DNA of 64,000 bases from Mantis religiosa (GCA_030765055.1 CM060953.1:177865209-177929208), one strand, 5' to 3'. Positions 45,406 to 57,215 are shown, counted from the first letter of the stretch. Translations and numbers: made by a program. The notes: generated from the letters alone by a model not told the origin.

Positions 45406-47214
45406 ATGGCGGCGGCCGCACCGGCAAGTGCAGCTCCCCACCATGGAGGCTCTTCTCCGGCTGTATTTATAGGCGCGGCCATGCAAGCGCCAGCCAGCTG
45501 TGTACCGCCCACCGGGCCGCTATTGGCCCAAACCACTGAAGCAGCCGCAGCCCCGATGGACGTCTGCATTCTCGAGGAAGAGAAGAAGGCCAGGCAATAC
45601 CAAAGGCTGGAGAAGGAAGTTAATGATCTCCACAAGGAGATCATTTACTATCAGGAAATGCTGGCGAATATGGAGCCGGAATCACGCAATTTCACAAAAA
45701 TTGCGAACGACCTCGCCAACTGCTACAGAGAGCACGCAGTGAAGAAGCGTCACCTAGTGCAGTTGGACGAAGGGTGGCAGGTGGCCGCCGCAAGGAAGCG
45801 TCCCCACCATCGCAGCAGCGGCCGGGAGAGCGGATCAGAAAGTGATCGTCCCGGCTCAAAGCTCGGTGGTAAGAAAAAGAACAAAACAAAACACCTCCAA
45901 CAACCCACCATGGCTCCCACTCCTAACATGAACAATAGATACTCAGCACTGTCGGAGTCCGACGACGACGACGACAGTGACTCAAAAACTTTCCCCCAAT
46001 TACCAGCCAGCTCCCGACCCAGACCACAACGTCCTCCCACACCAAAGAAACAGACTGCAAAAACTCCCACCAACCCCCCACCAGCCTCCGCACGCACGAC
46101 GGCCACCACTTCCACTGCTACCAGCGCACCCACGGCGGCCGGCGCATCCACAGCAGCCAGTTCATCTGCTGCCACTCCGGCGGCCGCACAGCAAGGACAG
46201 GCGGAACAAAAGCCGCCTAGAATTGTGATTCCGGACAACCGCCAGGCTGCCAAAGTACTGCGCCTCCTACGAGACTCCCTCCAGCCTCGAACCTACAAAC
46301 TCCAGACCACCAGGAATTGCCTCAAGCTCTTCCTCGAGAAGAAGCAGGACGCCGTACCTACCATGGGACGCCTGAAGGAGCACGGTGTGGAGTCCTTCAG
46401 CTTCACCCCCAGGAGTGACCAGCCCCTCCGCGTGGTCATCAAGCGGCTTCCGGAGGACTTGGAGGAGGACTTCATCCGGGAATCCTTGCAAGAAAAAGGA
46501 TACACAGGCGTCCAGGTACGTCAAATGGTCTCCCGCGGTCGGCCTCTGCCCAACTTTCAAGTATCGTTGGACAGGACCACAAAAAACAAAGAAATACTGA
46601 AAGAAAGAGAGGTGTGCCATATGATGGTCAGCGTGGAGGTCCTAAAGACCAACCAAAACATAACGCAATGCTACAATTGCCAGCAACTTGGCCACACGTT
46701 CAGAATGTGTAATATGACCTCCCGGTGCGTCCTCTGCGGTGGCATTCACCGCCTAGCTGACTGCCCCAAAAAGGCAACGCAGGACGTCGTACCCCACTGT
46801 GCTAATTGTGGGGAGACGCATCCTGCTAGCTACAGGGGCTGTGAAACGTTCCGAAACGAACGTCACCGTCGCCAACTGGCAGCCATAGCCAGGGCAGCTC
46901 CCACAGTGCAACCAGAGCCTAGGCCCATCGCACGCCCAGCTCTGGTCAGAGAAGGCGTCTCTTTTGCAGGCGCCACCGGAGGACGAACGGCACCTGTGCC
47001 ACCACCAGCTGGTCCCCCTCCTCCCCCTCCCCCCTCCCAGGCACCAACGAGTGACCTGGGCGGACTCAAGGAACTACTGTCCCTCATCAAAGACCTAAAC
47101 ATTTCCAATCTACTCGCTAAATTGCGGCCGTTCATTGAACAATTCAAGAGCTGCAACAGCACTTGGGAGAAAGCCGAAATCATCATATGTGCAATCTCTA
47201 CACTCCTCGAGTAA
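45406..47214 (+). CDS. LINE ORF1: Gag-like nucleic-acid-binding protein
   Basis: 602 residues, fully open. Residues about 60-95 form a coiled coil (ARQYQRLEKEVNDLHKEIIY). Residues 120-270 are charged, then Pro/Thr/Ala-rich low complexity, likely disordered. Residues about 270-405 are a PRE_C2HC-like region (RVVIKRLPEDLEEDFIRESL). Three CCHC knuckles follow: CYNCQQLGHTFRMC at about 422-435, CVLCGGIHRLADC and CANCGETHPASYRGC. The C-terminus has a proline run and a short helix-rich tail. Its family role is coating LINE RNA. ATG at 45,406 gives the longest form; ATGs at 45,481 and 45,556 are alternatives. The stop is directly followed by the ORF2 ATG. Confidence 0.9.
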   Translation: MAAAAPASAAPHHGGSSPAVFIGAAMQAPASCVPPTGPLLAQTTEAAAAPMDVCILEEEKKARQYQRLEKEVNDLHKEIIYYQEMLANMEPESRNFTKIANDLANCYREHAVKKRHLVQLDEGWQVAAARKRPHHRSSGRESGSESDRPGSKLGGKKKNKTKHLQQPTMAPTPNMNNRYSALSESDDDDDSDSKTFPQLPASSRPRPQRPPTPKKQTAKTPTNPPPASARTTATTSTATSAPTAAGASTAASSSAATPAAAQQGQAEQKPPRIVIPDNRQAAKVLRLLRDSLQPRTYKLQTTRNCLKLFLEKKQDAVPTMGRLKEHGVESFSFTPRSDQPLRVVIKRLPEDLEEDFIRESLQEKGYTGVQVRQMVSRGRPLPNFQVSLDRTTKNKEILKEREVCHMMVSVEVLKTNQNITQCYNCQQLGHTFRMCNMTSRCVLCGGIHRLADCPKKATQDVVPHCANCGETHPASYRGCETFRNERHRRQLAAIARAAPTVQPEPRPIARPALVREGVSFAGATGGRTAPVPPPAGPPPPPPPSQAPTSDLGGLKELLSLIKDLNISNLLAKLRPFIEQFKSCNSTWEKAEIIICAISTLLE

Positions 47215-49886
47215 ATGGCTCCAGCCAGGGGAGGTATAACTTTAACTCGCGCGCTCCTGTGGAATGCCGACGGCATCTACAGACAGCGCTACGAACTTGA
47301 AAACTACCTGCGGCGTAACAAAATTGAAATCGCATTCATTTGCGAAACTAAATTAAAGCCGGAGCACACTTTCAAGCTCCAAGGGTATAATATATTTCGG
47401 ACTGACAGATTTGGCAGACAAGGGGGGGAACCGCCATCTTGCTAAAAAACACAGTTGCTCATGCTCCTGTCACGCTGCCTGCTTTGGCAGCACTGGAGTG
47501 CACGGCTCTGAAAATACGTGCGAACAATAGAACGGTGATGTTGGTAGCACTTTACCGGCCTCCCCACTCCCCTAACTTTATACAAGACCTCGAACAAATC
47601 CTCGCAGTAGAGGACCATGTTATAATTGCAGGAGATTTCAACGCTCGACACCCGTGGTGGTTTTCTCGTCGAGCAAACGCGGCTGGAAATCTCCTGGTTG
47701 AACTTATAACTGAAAATGACGATCTCGAGGTACACCTCCCACCGGAACCAACCTTTTGGCATAAGTCAGGACACGATCCTGAAATTTTGGATTTCGTAAT
47801 CACAAAAAATGCGGCTGTTACAGACAATCTCATTGTGTATCACAGCCTGGATTCCGACCATTTACCTGTGCATTTCGAGATCTGCGGCTCTCTCGCGGCC
47901 GGTAGAACCGGTCCGCCGAGACGAGCAGAGACCAACTGGACAGGCTACACGATCGATATGCACAGGATGGCGCAACCCAGACTGTCATACCACAGCGAGG
48001 CGGACATAGATGCCGCCATTGAAAACTTCACCGCCTCGCTGCACACGGCCAAAAGGAACGCTACCACATACACCACAAGCCCACCCAGTTTCTGCACGTA
48101 CCCTGAGGTGGAGCGGCTCATTGCCCGGCGCAGACGTTTGACGAGACTGTGGCGGTACACCCGTCAGCCTGAGTTTAAAGCGCTAGCAAAATGGCTAAGC
48201 AAAATCATTCGGCAACAAATTAAATTAAACAAAATTGAACAGTGAGAAAACAAAATGCTGAGTACCACCCATTCGGACCATAGTTTGTGGAAATTATTAA
48301 AGGCATTCAAGGTCTCCTCAAACGCCAACACCGCCACTGAGGCGCTCCAGACTCAACTCGGCCTGCACTTCTCCTCCAAGGAGAAAGCCGAGGTTTTCGC
48401 TGACTGTCTGCAAGACAGATTCAGCGAGAACGCAGCCACCAACCCCCAGCTGGAGCGGGAGGTTAATACGTGGGTACAAACCTGGGTGGCGCAGAAGCAT
48501 GAGCAATATCTGCCCCTCACTACACCGCAAGAAGTCTACAAGCTCATTAGGAAATTACCTAATGGGAAAGCCACCGGCCCAGACAAGGTGACTAATGAGG
48601 AACTAAAACATCTCCCTAGAAAAGCCCTGGTGCAACTCACCAAAATCTTCAACGCTTGTTTGCAGCATAACCACTTCCCCGACACTTGGAAACGAGCCAA
48701 GGTGATAATGTTACCGAAACAGGGGAAAAGCATCAGGCAACCGCAAAACTACCGCCCCATTAGTCTCTTGTCTACTGTTGGAAAATTGCTCGAAAAACTC
48801 ATACTTTCTCGACTGCAAAAACAGGCTTCGGACACTGAACTATCAAATTCTCAGTTTGGATTTAGAAAAAGCCATTCTACTGAATTACAACTTCTACGGC
48901 TAGCTGATGACGTCACCGAGCAATTTAACAACGGGGCTGCCACGTTGGCGTTATTTTTCGACGTAGAAGCTGCCTTCGACCGGTGCTGGCACAACGGCCT
49001 CATTTATAAGACGCACCGGAATTTTCCCGGCCTCCAAATTGCAACACCCATGCTGCACAGTTTTTTGAAAAATCGGCGCTTCTACGTCCAGGTGGGTGGC
49101 TCCTCCTCTAAGGAGAGAGTCATGCAGGCTGGCGTACCACAAGGGGCGATCATGTCGCCGTTCCTGTATATACTTTTCACCAATGACTACCCTGTGGACG
49201 CCAGATGCAGAGTGGCCATGTATGCTGACGACACTGCAATCTACAACCACCACAAAAATTATCGTTACGGTATTTTGGAAATGCAGCGGTATATTGACCG
49301 TTTCCTCTCATGGCTGCATGATTGGAAGATCAAAATTAACCCGAACAAATGCCAGCCTATTCACTTCACAAAGCGGCGCCCTTTGGCTATGGACCTAACG
49401 GTCGGTGGTCAAACATTGCACTGCCGCCAGCATGTAAAATACCTAGGCGTGACACTGTCACGCACCATGAATTGGTCCACCCACATCAAAGACACCGCCA
49501 ACAAAGGGCGGCAGAGATTAAAGTTATGCGCCCCCATCTTCAGGAGTAAACAGGTACAATTAAAATCCAAACTGGTGGTATACAAGGCCTTCATTTTGTC
49601 GGTGGTCCTGTACGCGTGCGCGGCCTGGGCCAACGCCTCCAAATCAACAATAAAGTACCTCCAAACCGTGCAGAACCTTTCCTTAAGGAAGGTCCTATCC
49701 GCCCCTCTCCTCACCACCAACGCACAAATTCACAAGGAAGCGTGCATTCCTACCATTCCCGAGGCCATACTCAAACGGGCCTCTTCCACCTGGGCGCGCA
49801 TTAAGGGGCACACTAACCCCAACATCTACAACATCGGCAGGGGCGAGCCGCGACATCGCAAACATGCGAGGATAAAAATACTGTAG
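47215..49886 (+). pseudogene. LINE ORF2: endonuclease and reverse transcriptase, two small lesions
   Basis: ATG at 47,215 abuts the ORF1 stop (TAAATG). The endonuclease part has IEIAFICETKL, IIAGDFNARHPWWF and DSDHLPVHFEI. The reverse transcriptase has PNGKATGPDKVTNEELK, NYRPISLLSTVGKLLEKLIL, SQFGFRKSHSTELQLLRLAD, FFDVEAAFDRCWH, AGVPQGAIMSPFLYILF and the catalytic MYADDTAIY at about 49,218-49,244. Lesion 1: a run of seven G at 47,422-47,428, where eight would keep frame through the conserved GGGT block. Lesion 2: a single TGA at 48,243. The rest is open for about 890 codons. Either lesion could also be a sequencing error. Confidence 0.9.
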
Positions 49887-50056
49887 TTGTCGGCGGCTCG
49901 CCAAACTGCGCGCCCAGAATCCCTCGACCCATGACCGCATAATCTACAAGGCAGAGGCCGCAGTCACGGCCACTGGATCACCCCGCCTGGACTGGCGGAC
50001 ACAAGCTTCGTGTGACAGTGCGTGTGCGTGTGTACAGGTGTATGTGTATATAGGTG

Positions 50057-50104
<48 letters not shown>

Positions 50105-50362
50105 TACGGGGGTCAAATAAACCCCCATGTATATATGTATATAGATATTTATATTAAAAAAACACTCTAAAAGTGAAAAGACAGCATTAAACTGTTCTCG
50201 GCGGTCGTGATAAGGCCGCCGAATGGGTTTGATATAACCCATAAAGACAATAAACCCATATCGCAAGAGAATTATAGAAAAATGTAAATTTTAGCCTGTA
50301 AGCCGGGCCCATTGTACCGGCACCAGGCCATATTTTATTAATAAAAATGAATGAATGAATGA
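49887..50362 (+). other. LINE 3' UTR with (GT)n tract and ATGA tail
   Basis: A (GT)n tract occupies about 50,056-50,100. The block GCCTGTAAGCCGGGCCCATT, then GTACCGGCACCAGG, is shared with the LINE tail at 5140-5313. The end is a short ATGA repeat (50,347-50,362). Confidence 0.8.
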
Positions 50363-50373
50363 ATTCAGCCGTG

Positions 50374-50405
50374 ATGATCTCAGTGAAATTCGTCAATTTT
50401 TGGAG
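50374..50405. repeat. Unit DNA resuming after the LINE
   Basis: ATGATCTCAGTGAAATTCGTCAATTTTTGGAG, equivalent to 56,765-56,796. Confidence 0.8.
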
Positions 50406-50435
50406 TCCGGGATAGCGCCTGCGCTATATCCCGGA
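50406..50435. repeat. H1 hairpin, unit 4
   Basis: TCCGGGATAGCG, CCTG loop, CGCTATATCCCGGA. Perfect apart from the usual 2-nt bulge. Confidence 0.8.
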
Positions 50436-50587
50436 ATAATTATTATATTTACCATTTTGAAAAGTTTAAAGATGTTAAAGAAGGCAGCCTCTTCTTCTGA
50501 AGTTCAATATTTCAGGTATACACTTCTCCCTCAATTCCAAGCAATTGAACCACCAATTAGCAGTAAACATAAGTAATATCTAGAGAG

Positions 50588-50760
50588 GTCGAATCTTGGT
50601 CAGCGTGTGTTAGCTGGATAAGGCCTTTTCCGCCGCATTCCCTTATCCTAAAAGAGGAATGTCCGGTAACTCCAAGCTCTATGGACCCTGGATATTCATC
50701 TTCATTTCACCCTTACATTCATCGTCCGATATGACTTGGCGGACGTAAATTACAACAACA
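50588..50760 (+). mobile_element. Partial tRNA-derived SINE (plus strand)
   Basis: Lacks the tRNA-like head and starts at the B-box region (GTCGAATCTTGGTCAG). It continues through CATCGTCCGATATGACTT to a CAACAACAAAAAA tail. It is at the SINE site typical of type-B units. Confidence 0.75.
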
Positions 50761-50879
50761 AAAAAACAGATGAATTCCAAAACCGAGATCTGAAACACTG
50801 AGCAGCAGGAGGAAGACAGAGAGATCCGTGGTTTAAATACCGCTATGACATTATACCTTTCCAAACCTCGTCCTACACA

Positions 50880-51760
50880 CCGCTAGTGTGAAACAATTAA
50901 CTTTTGGTATTATTATAATTTGTGCTCGGCAGTGACATTACGACAACCCTAAGTTGAGTTAGCAATCTCTTTCTTCTTAATTTACTCCGCTCTGCATAGT
51001 TCAGGATATAACGGAAGCGTACACTAAGCATAATTGACTGAGTGAACGAGCAATATTTTGGCAAACAATACACTCACAATGACCTCAATGCGACCATACA
51101 GAATTTTCTTCAGGGGTTGTTTCTGTCGTAGAAATCATGGACGCAGTTATTAACCAAAATGAAGTGGTCAACTATCCAACAGACTCTTTCAATTTATTAG
51201 AATTGCCTGGACTAACACCTCAAAATTTACAATTAAAAGTAGAATCAGTTGTGATCATTAACCAATCACGACTGTGCACTGAAACGACACTAACTGTAGA
51301 AGAGCTAATGAATAACGTTATCGGGGCAACAATCATTAAGGGAAAATACAAAGGTGAGCATATCCTGATCTATCGCATTCCGATGATTCCAAGGGATTTA
51401 CCCTTATCTTTTAAACGTCTTCAATATCCCATGCGTTTGGTCTTTGCAATGATCATAAAAAACTCGCAAGGCCAGTCGTTCGAAGTTTGCGGAATTAACT
51501 TGGAGTTTCCAAGTTTCTCTCATGGACATACGTCGTGTATACGTGCGTCGGAAAACCATCATCTTTGTATATTTACGCCGGACAAAAACTGAAAAAGGTA
51601 CCGTTCCCCCAGAGGGCTTTAATTGATTAACTTAATTGTATTCAAAGTTCAACCCCACTTGCAGAATAAATAAATAAATAAATGATACAAATTTGTTTTA
51701 TTTATATAGATAAGTTCAGACAATTTTTGTTGGTCGTACAAAGGTCACAGAGTCAGCTAG
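50880..51760 (+). pseudogene. Helitron helicase fragment, unit 4
   Basis: The open piece 51,137-51,592 (151 codons) is the longest uninterrupted one: VINQNEVVNYPTDSFNLLEL, VVIINQSRLCTETTLTVEEL, YRIPMIPRDLPLSFKRLQYP, RLVFAMIIKNSQGQSFEVCG and SCIRASENHHLCIFTPDKN. The last block is the usual C-terminus of Helitron helicases with a frame change in the middle. CTAG at 51,757-51,760 followed by T. Confidence 0.85.
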
Positions 51761-51904
51761 TAAAATAATATTACTTCAGAGAGAGCTTACTGGTTTGAAG
51801 TTTTCTCGTCAGATATTGGTGAAATCAGGGACATTACGTTTTCTATGTTTTAAAAGTAGTACACTTGATGGCAGCACCTTATATTCTAAAATTTTTATCG
51901 TATC

Positions 51905-52145
51905 TTTTTTTTTTCTTTTTATAATTTAAGTCCTCCAAAATTAAGTCCAATCGGATGATGAATGGAATGGGCCCAATTATGCTCAAATGAGCCCAAAGTA
52001 TATACAGCTTAGAGTTACCCGACATTCGTCTTGCAGGATAAGGGAAAACCCAGGAAAATCCTTATCCAGGTAACTCACCCTGACTGAGATTACAACTCGG
52101 GACCTCTTCGTCGAGAGGCATGCAGGCTACCATCTCCGCTACCAA
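51905..52145 (-). mobile_element. tRNA-derived SINE (minus strand)
   Basis: T-rich start, CCTCCAAAATTAAGTCC, GGATAAGGGAAAACCC, GGTAACTCACCCTGAC and ACAACTCGGGACCTC. Same insertion as 26,562-26,812. Confidence 0.85.
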
Positions 52146-52748
52146 GTGTTGATAAAAACTAATGTATAATGTATTTGTTTACGAGTATCGAGTAATTCTA
52201 TAGCAATTTTCATTCTGATTGTCGAACACTACTCGCGTTTCGTGTGTTAAGATGTTTGCAGCAATTAGTTGGAAGTTAGCGTTTAATTTTATTGGAGCGA
52301 ATGCAACTGATACATGAAAATAAACATTGTTACCACTGCCAGAGATAGCAGATGTTAAATACAGACTATTAAAATGCTTCTAACAAATGTAGGTTCTAGA
52401 TATCGCCTATAGAGGACGTTGTGGCGCTAGTTCTTACAGATGGCACCGGCTTTTTCACTTGAACTTTGAGAAGAGGCTCAGAGATGGCAGCATAGGAAAC
52501 ATATTACAGTACCGGAAATGTAACTCATTTTCCGATGCTGTATATTAAATATTTAACAAATAATTTCGTTTTCACAAAGATGATCCTATTGTGGAAGGGA
52601 TAAGAGCAGCGATATTTCTTTTAATAAGGTATTTCAAGTTCCTGCATATATCCATCATTTCACCAGGAAACAAAAGTCTCCAATTAGTTCTTTAAAAGCG
52701 GCACGCTTCTCGTTTTCGTCACAAATTATTTGAGGTATATAGCTATAT
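52146..52748. repeat. Forward arm, unit 4
   Basis: GTTTACGAGTATCGAGTAATTC, AGATATCGCCTATAGAGG and GGAAGGGATAAGAGCAGCG. No gene. Confidence 0.75.
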
Positions 52749-52760
52749 CAATTTTTGGAG

Positions 52761-52788
52761 CCCAGGATAGCGTTCGCTGTATCCTGGG
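52761..52788. repeat. H2 hairpin, unit 4
   Basis: CCCAGGATAGCG with CGCTGTATCCTGGG. Preceded by AATTTTTGGAG. Confidence 0.8.
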
Positions 52789-52809
52789 ATAATCAATATA
52801 TTTATACTT

Positions 52810-53700
52810 GGGGACAAGCTACCCTCCTCACACGTCAGAAGCACCCGATTATAAATTCATTCCCATCTTCAACATCATCGACCATAATTTGTACCAGCTC
52901 CTCTCCTTGGCAAGACCCTGCAATCTCCAATATCATTACAACTTTCATTAAAAAATACTTGTCATCAGGAGCATCATTCAGAATCTTTGTTAGATCCCTT
53001 CTCGAAGATACTTTTGATTTCTTCGGATGACGTCCAACATTTTTGCTATTTTAAGAACCACACTATCTTAGGAAAACTTCCCATATAAATTCCATTATTT
53101 AACTTTATCATTGTTTTTAGCATGGAAAATAAGACCGTTTTCTTTAACTCGTGCCAGATCACTTGTAAGAACGAAACTGAGAATGAACACACTACAAAAC
53201 AGTTGTATCCTTACCACGTGTGTTGGAAGAGAGTTGAGAGAGCTAATGCTTTGTTTTCCCTTTTCGTCGAAGGATTATAGTTTATGATCTTTTGGTTCTT
53301 GGAACTTGTGCAAGCACAGACGTCCTAGGAACTATTACACCTTTTAAAATAAAGTTGTAACCCATTACACATAAACTACTCCGTTTTAATCAGGTTATTT
53401 AGTAAGCAATTCCCCAAAATACTTCCATTTCCGCTTTAGAGTATAATTTTACAGGAGAAACGGCTTGCTTGTTAAATTTTATTTTTGGTTTTTCCAAGTT
53501 TGCGGCATAAAAGGGCACCCGAGCTAATACTCGGGTTGATCCGTACTGCAGAGTAAGTTGAACTCCATCTAAATTTTCCAAGCGTTGTTTTCCTTCAAAA
53601 TCAAGCCCAAAGATCGTTTTAAACATTATAAACACTAATAAGCAAGAAATAATTGAATTTGCACCCTGTTCAAAATTCAGAATTAATAAGCTACCTCATA
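52810..53700 (-). pseudogene. Crypton-type recombinase fragment, unit 4
   Basis: The minus strand near 53,040-52,850 encodes the RHPKKSKVSSRRDLTK block, then a short linker and the CQGEELVQIMVDDVEDGNEF-type core segment, again only the N-terminal side of the recombinase core. A further minus-strand piece (53,635-53,399) is unassigned, with GLDFEGKQRLENLDGVQLTL. It is present in units 1, 3 and 4 and so is part of the unit. Confidence 0.55.
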
Positions 53701-55010
53701 ATTTTTTCATTAAAATATCCCATATCATCCGTATATAGGAAACAAAGTCCAACCTAATTTAAACCCAAAAACTGGCTGGCCGCGTAACAGAAACTTCGGG
53801 CTGTCTGCAGCCTGCCAGTGCAGTATTGTGTGTTAATGAAAAACATCCTATGAGAAAAGCATGTATATAACCAAACGTGACTTTCAACCGGTCGTAAATC
53901 ACTAATTAATAACTTCCATTGATCTGATAAACGAAATGTTCACAAAATGTATTATTTTAATACACACACAGGATTTCCTGCAACAATACTTGAAAGTATC
54001 CTTTCAGCTGCTCTTAAAGTATGAATTGGAGACTTCTGCTTCGCTTGTGAAATGATCCATTTGTGCACAAAATTTAAATACCTTGTTAAAACAAATGGCA
54101 CTCCTCTTATCCCTTCCATAAAATGATGCTCTTGAGAAAACGTAACTATTTTGTAAGTATTGAAGAATACATCATCGGATACCAAAATACACTTCTATAG
54201 GTGTACCATATGTTTCTGTGCTGCCATCTCTGAGTTTCGTCTCAAAGTTCAAGAGAAGGAAACCACTGCTGTCTGTAAGTACTAGCGCCAGAATCATCTC
54301 TATCGGGGATATCTACAACCTACATGCGTCAATCTGGAATCCCCTTAATAATCTGTATTTATTATCTGCGACCTTCAGAAGTGGTAAAAATCGTTATTTT
54401 CAAATATCAGTTGCATTCGCTGCGATAAAAATGAAACATTAACCTCCAAGTAATCGCTGCAAATTTCTTATCACACGAAACTCGAGTAGTGTTCGACAAT
54501 CTGAATGAGAATTGCTATCGATTTACTCGATACTCGTGAACAGCTAAACTATTCCTTAGTTTCCATCAACATTCGGTGTGATTATAGCTGTCGTGCCTCA
54601 ATGCGATATCTTCACACCGGTTCATAGAGCCGATAAGACTAGTTTGAATCTAAAGTGCTGCCGTCAAGTGTACAACTTCTGAAACAATGATACCGTACTT
54701 TCACATGCGAGTAATTGCAAATCATTGTCAATAAACAGTTAATGCTGATATCTGACGAGAGATTTTTAAACTACTAGGTGCTTTCTGTGAATTAGATCAA
54801 TTTGTCTGGGGGGGGGGAATATACCTACTTGTTATCATGTAACTATGGCTTTGAAGGAATATGCAAATTTCTTAAATGGTGAGGGGAGTAAATTAAGAAC
54901 TAGAAATTGCTTAACTCATCTTAGGATTGCGTAACGTCACTGCCCAACAAGTATTAAAATAACATTAGAAAGTAATTGTTCTTTCACATTAGCGGTGTGT
55001 AGCACGAGGT
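53701..55010. repeat. Inverted arm, unit 4
   Basis: No gene. It is the reverse counterpart of 52,180-52,740, as shown by GTGCTGCCATCTCTGAGTTTCGTC (54,219) and CACGAAACTCGAGTAGTG (54,475). A G-run is at 54,809-54,817. Confidence 0.8.
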
Positions 55011-55535
55011 TAAAGCATTATCAATGCCATTACTGGGATTTGAACCATGGATCTCTCACTCTCCGTCTGGTTGCTTTAAACACTGAGTTCGGCAGATTGG
55101 AAGTTCGAATCCAGTAAATGGCACTGAATTATTCAGCCTGATTCTTCGTTTACAGTTATACTAATTATTTATTTGTAAGTTTGACCTTGTTAATAAGGTT
55201 TATATCAGTACATAATTTAAGAAGATATCCAGAAAGAAGATAAATTAATCAATAAAATGGTTCATCAACTTAAAGTCATAGTGAATTTTGTAGCCTAAAT
55301 CGCACAGAATTGGAGTTGTACAAACAACAATAATATAAATTGAATTATTTACTTTGGACTAAAAGTAAAGTTATACAAGCCTTCAGAACATATGACACAA
55401 ATAATGTGATGTGGCTGCATTTAGGATAGCCAGGTAAACTAGAAGAAAACAAGCGAAGTTCCAGAAGTGTTTCCCAGTAGAAGAGTTGTCCTTATATTTT
55501 GTGCAGATATAACTTTAATATAATTATTCATAATA
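55011..55535. repeat. tRNA-derived stretch and unit DNA, unit 4
   Basis: 55,020-55,110 on the minus strand has the same A-box-like and B-box-like patches as 43,180-43,270. The rest is AT-rich with no gene. Confidence 0.5.
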
Positions 55536-55539
55536 TGTT

Positions 55540-55725
55540 CGTCCACGCCATAATTCATTTTTCCTAATTCTATTTGTTGTCTTAGAAAGCAAAAGGTCCT
55601 CATAAACAATATCAAATTTTGATTTTATCTCCTCGCAAGTTTTCCCATCTAAAAGTAAAAAGCAAATCACTGAGCGATACTGCACTTTCTCCATTATAAC
55701 AAATACATATTGAACGACTCATTGA
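55540..55725 (-). pseudogene. mariner N-terminal remnant, unit 4
   Basis: Matches 43,680-43,870. On the minus strand the GKTCEEIKSKFDIVYEDLLL block resembles the N-terminal region of the longer mariner at 12,237. Too short to be more than debris. Confidence 0.6.
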
Positions 55726-56796
55726 AATGTCTGTAAAACCCAAACAAACCTATAAACGAGCACAAAAATTGTTTCCAAACGTGTGACAAATGACAGTAGA
55801 GGATGATAAACACAAATTTCCCTTACCAACATCCTACATTTTGAAAGAGAAGACCTATTGAACCCTGATGTTATAATTTGTGCTGGTCAGTGTTATTACG
55901 GCAAACTTAAGTTGAATTAAGTTGAATTTGTTCTAAATAAGTTACTTCCCTTCTCATGGAATTTATATTAATAAGTTTGCACATTGCTTCATAACCCAGT
56001 TGTAAATTATCGGTAGTAAAATAACGTACAATTTGATTTGAGAAAGAGCGCTTTGTGGTTTGAAAATTTCTCGTGAGATAAAAGTTAAATCGGGGACATT
56101 GTGTTATCTATGTTTCAGAAGTGGTATACTAGATGGCAGCTAATTATATTAACTTCAAATTAACGTCATCAGTCGGTAGAGCAACTGCATGCCGTGAGGA
56201 ACGTACCGAGTTCGATTACCAACAGGGGGGGGAGATTTTTCTCCAACCAAGACGATTCCACCTCTTCCCCAGAGTCTGGAAGTATGAATGAGAGTGCGAA
56301 TGTGTGCGTGATCTAATGATTAACGGAGGAAAATACAAAATCGCAACGTCTACAAGATAACAGCTTCGCGATGGTACTATTTCAGTCAAAGGCCTGGTAT
56401 AAATGTGACAATAAAAACAATTACGTAGTTTGTAGATACGTCCTATAGAGGATATTCTGGCGCTAGTTCTCACAGATGGCAGTGTCTCTCTTCTCTTGAA
56501 TTTTGAGAAGTAGCTCAGAGATGGCAGCATAGGAAACATATAAGAGTATTGGAGATGTAACTCCATTTTCGATGAGGTATTCTCAAATATTCTCCAAATA
56601 ATTGTCTTCTCGCAAAGAACACCACATTACGCAGAGGATTAAATGAGTAATATTTCTTTGAACAAGGTATTTAAAGTTTGTACACATATCGATCTTTACA
56701 GCAGCAACACAGAAGTTTCCAGTTACTGATTTAAAAACAGTAAGCTTTATGGTATTCGGCCGAGGTGATCTCATTGTATTTTGTCAATTTTTGGAG
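55726..56796. repeat. Unit DNA and short forward arm, unit 4/5 boundary
   Basis: Matches 43,871-44,898 and carries the empty LINE target site (ATTCGGCCGAG, about 56,754). No gene. Confidence 0.75.
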
Positions 56797-56816
56797 TCCG
56801 GCCGCTATATCCCGGA
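56797..56816. repeat. H1 hairpin remnant, unit 5
   Basis: TCCGG joined to CCGCTATATCCCGGA. About 10 bases of the left arm and loop are lost, so the hairpin cannot form fully. It marks the start of the last, type-B, unit. Confidence 0.7.
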
Positions 56817-56984
56817 ATAATTATTATATTTACCATTTTGAAAAGTTTAAAGATGTTAAAGAAGGCAGCCTCTCCTTCTGAAGTTCAATATTTCAGTTAT
56901 GCACTTTTTCCACAATTCCAAGCAATTGAACCACCAATTAGCAGTAAACATAAGTAATATCTGGAGAGGTAGGGTTAGACTGAA

Positions 56985-57215
56985 GAAAGCCCGCCTCCGT
57001 AGCGTACATGGCAGCGCGCCTACCGAACGTTCAAGAAGCCCCGAGTTCGAATCTTGGTCAGGGTATGTTACCTGAATAAGGCCTTTTCCGCGGTATTCCC
57101 TTATCCTAAAAGAGAAATGTCCGGTAATTCCAAACTCAATGGACCCTGGATATTTATCTTCATTTCAGCCATCGTCCAATATGACTTATCGTTGAAGGAC
57201 GCAAATTACAACAAA
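56985..57215 (+). mobile_element. tRNA-derived SINE (plus strand)
   Basis: CCGCCTCCGTAGCGTACATGG head, B box GAGTTCGAATC, and CATCGTCCAATATGACTTATCG near the tail. Same site as 25,203 and 50,588. Confidence 0.85.

Larger units (their letters stand above)
44910..50362 (+). mobile_element. Full-length Jockey-like LINE with 11-bp target duplication
   Basis: ATTCAGCCGTG occurs at 44,899-44,909 and 50,363-50,373, with the uninterrupted site (ATTCGGCCGAG) at about 56,754 in the next unit. The unit offset falls from 11,857 before the site to 6,394 after it, a difference of 5,463, which agrees with the element plus its duplication. Layout: 5' UTR 44,910-45,405, ORF1 45,406-47,214, ORF2 47,215-49,886, 3' UTR with a (GT)n tract, and an ATGA-type repeat tail instead of poly(A). 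ORF2 has two small lesions. Confidence 0.95.

Noticed and set aside
45312..46620. Minus-strand frames of 110-167 codons under the LINE ORF1
   Set aside because: GC-rich shadows of ORF1, without any family motif, while ORF1 itself has knuckles and a coiled coil.
28910..53030. Conserved 91-codon plus-strand frame in units 2, 3 and 4 (28,910, 40,903, 52,755)
   Set aside because: It lies opposite the Crypton recombinase segment and is kept only because the units are similar; the minus strand has the recognisable protein.
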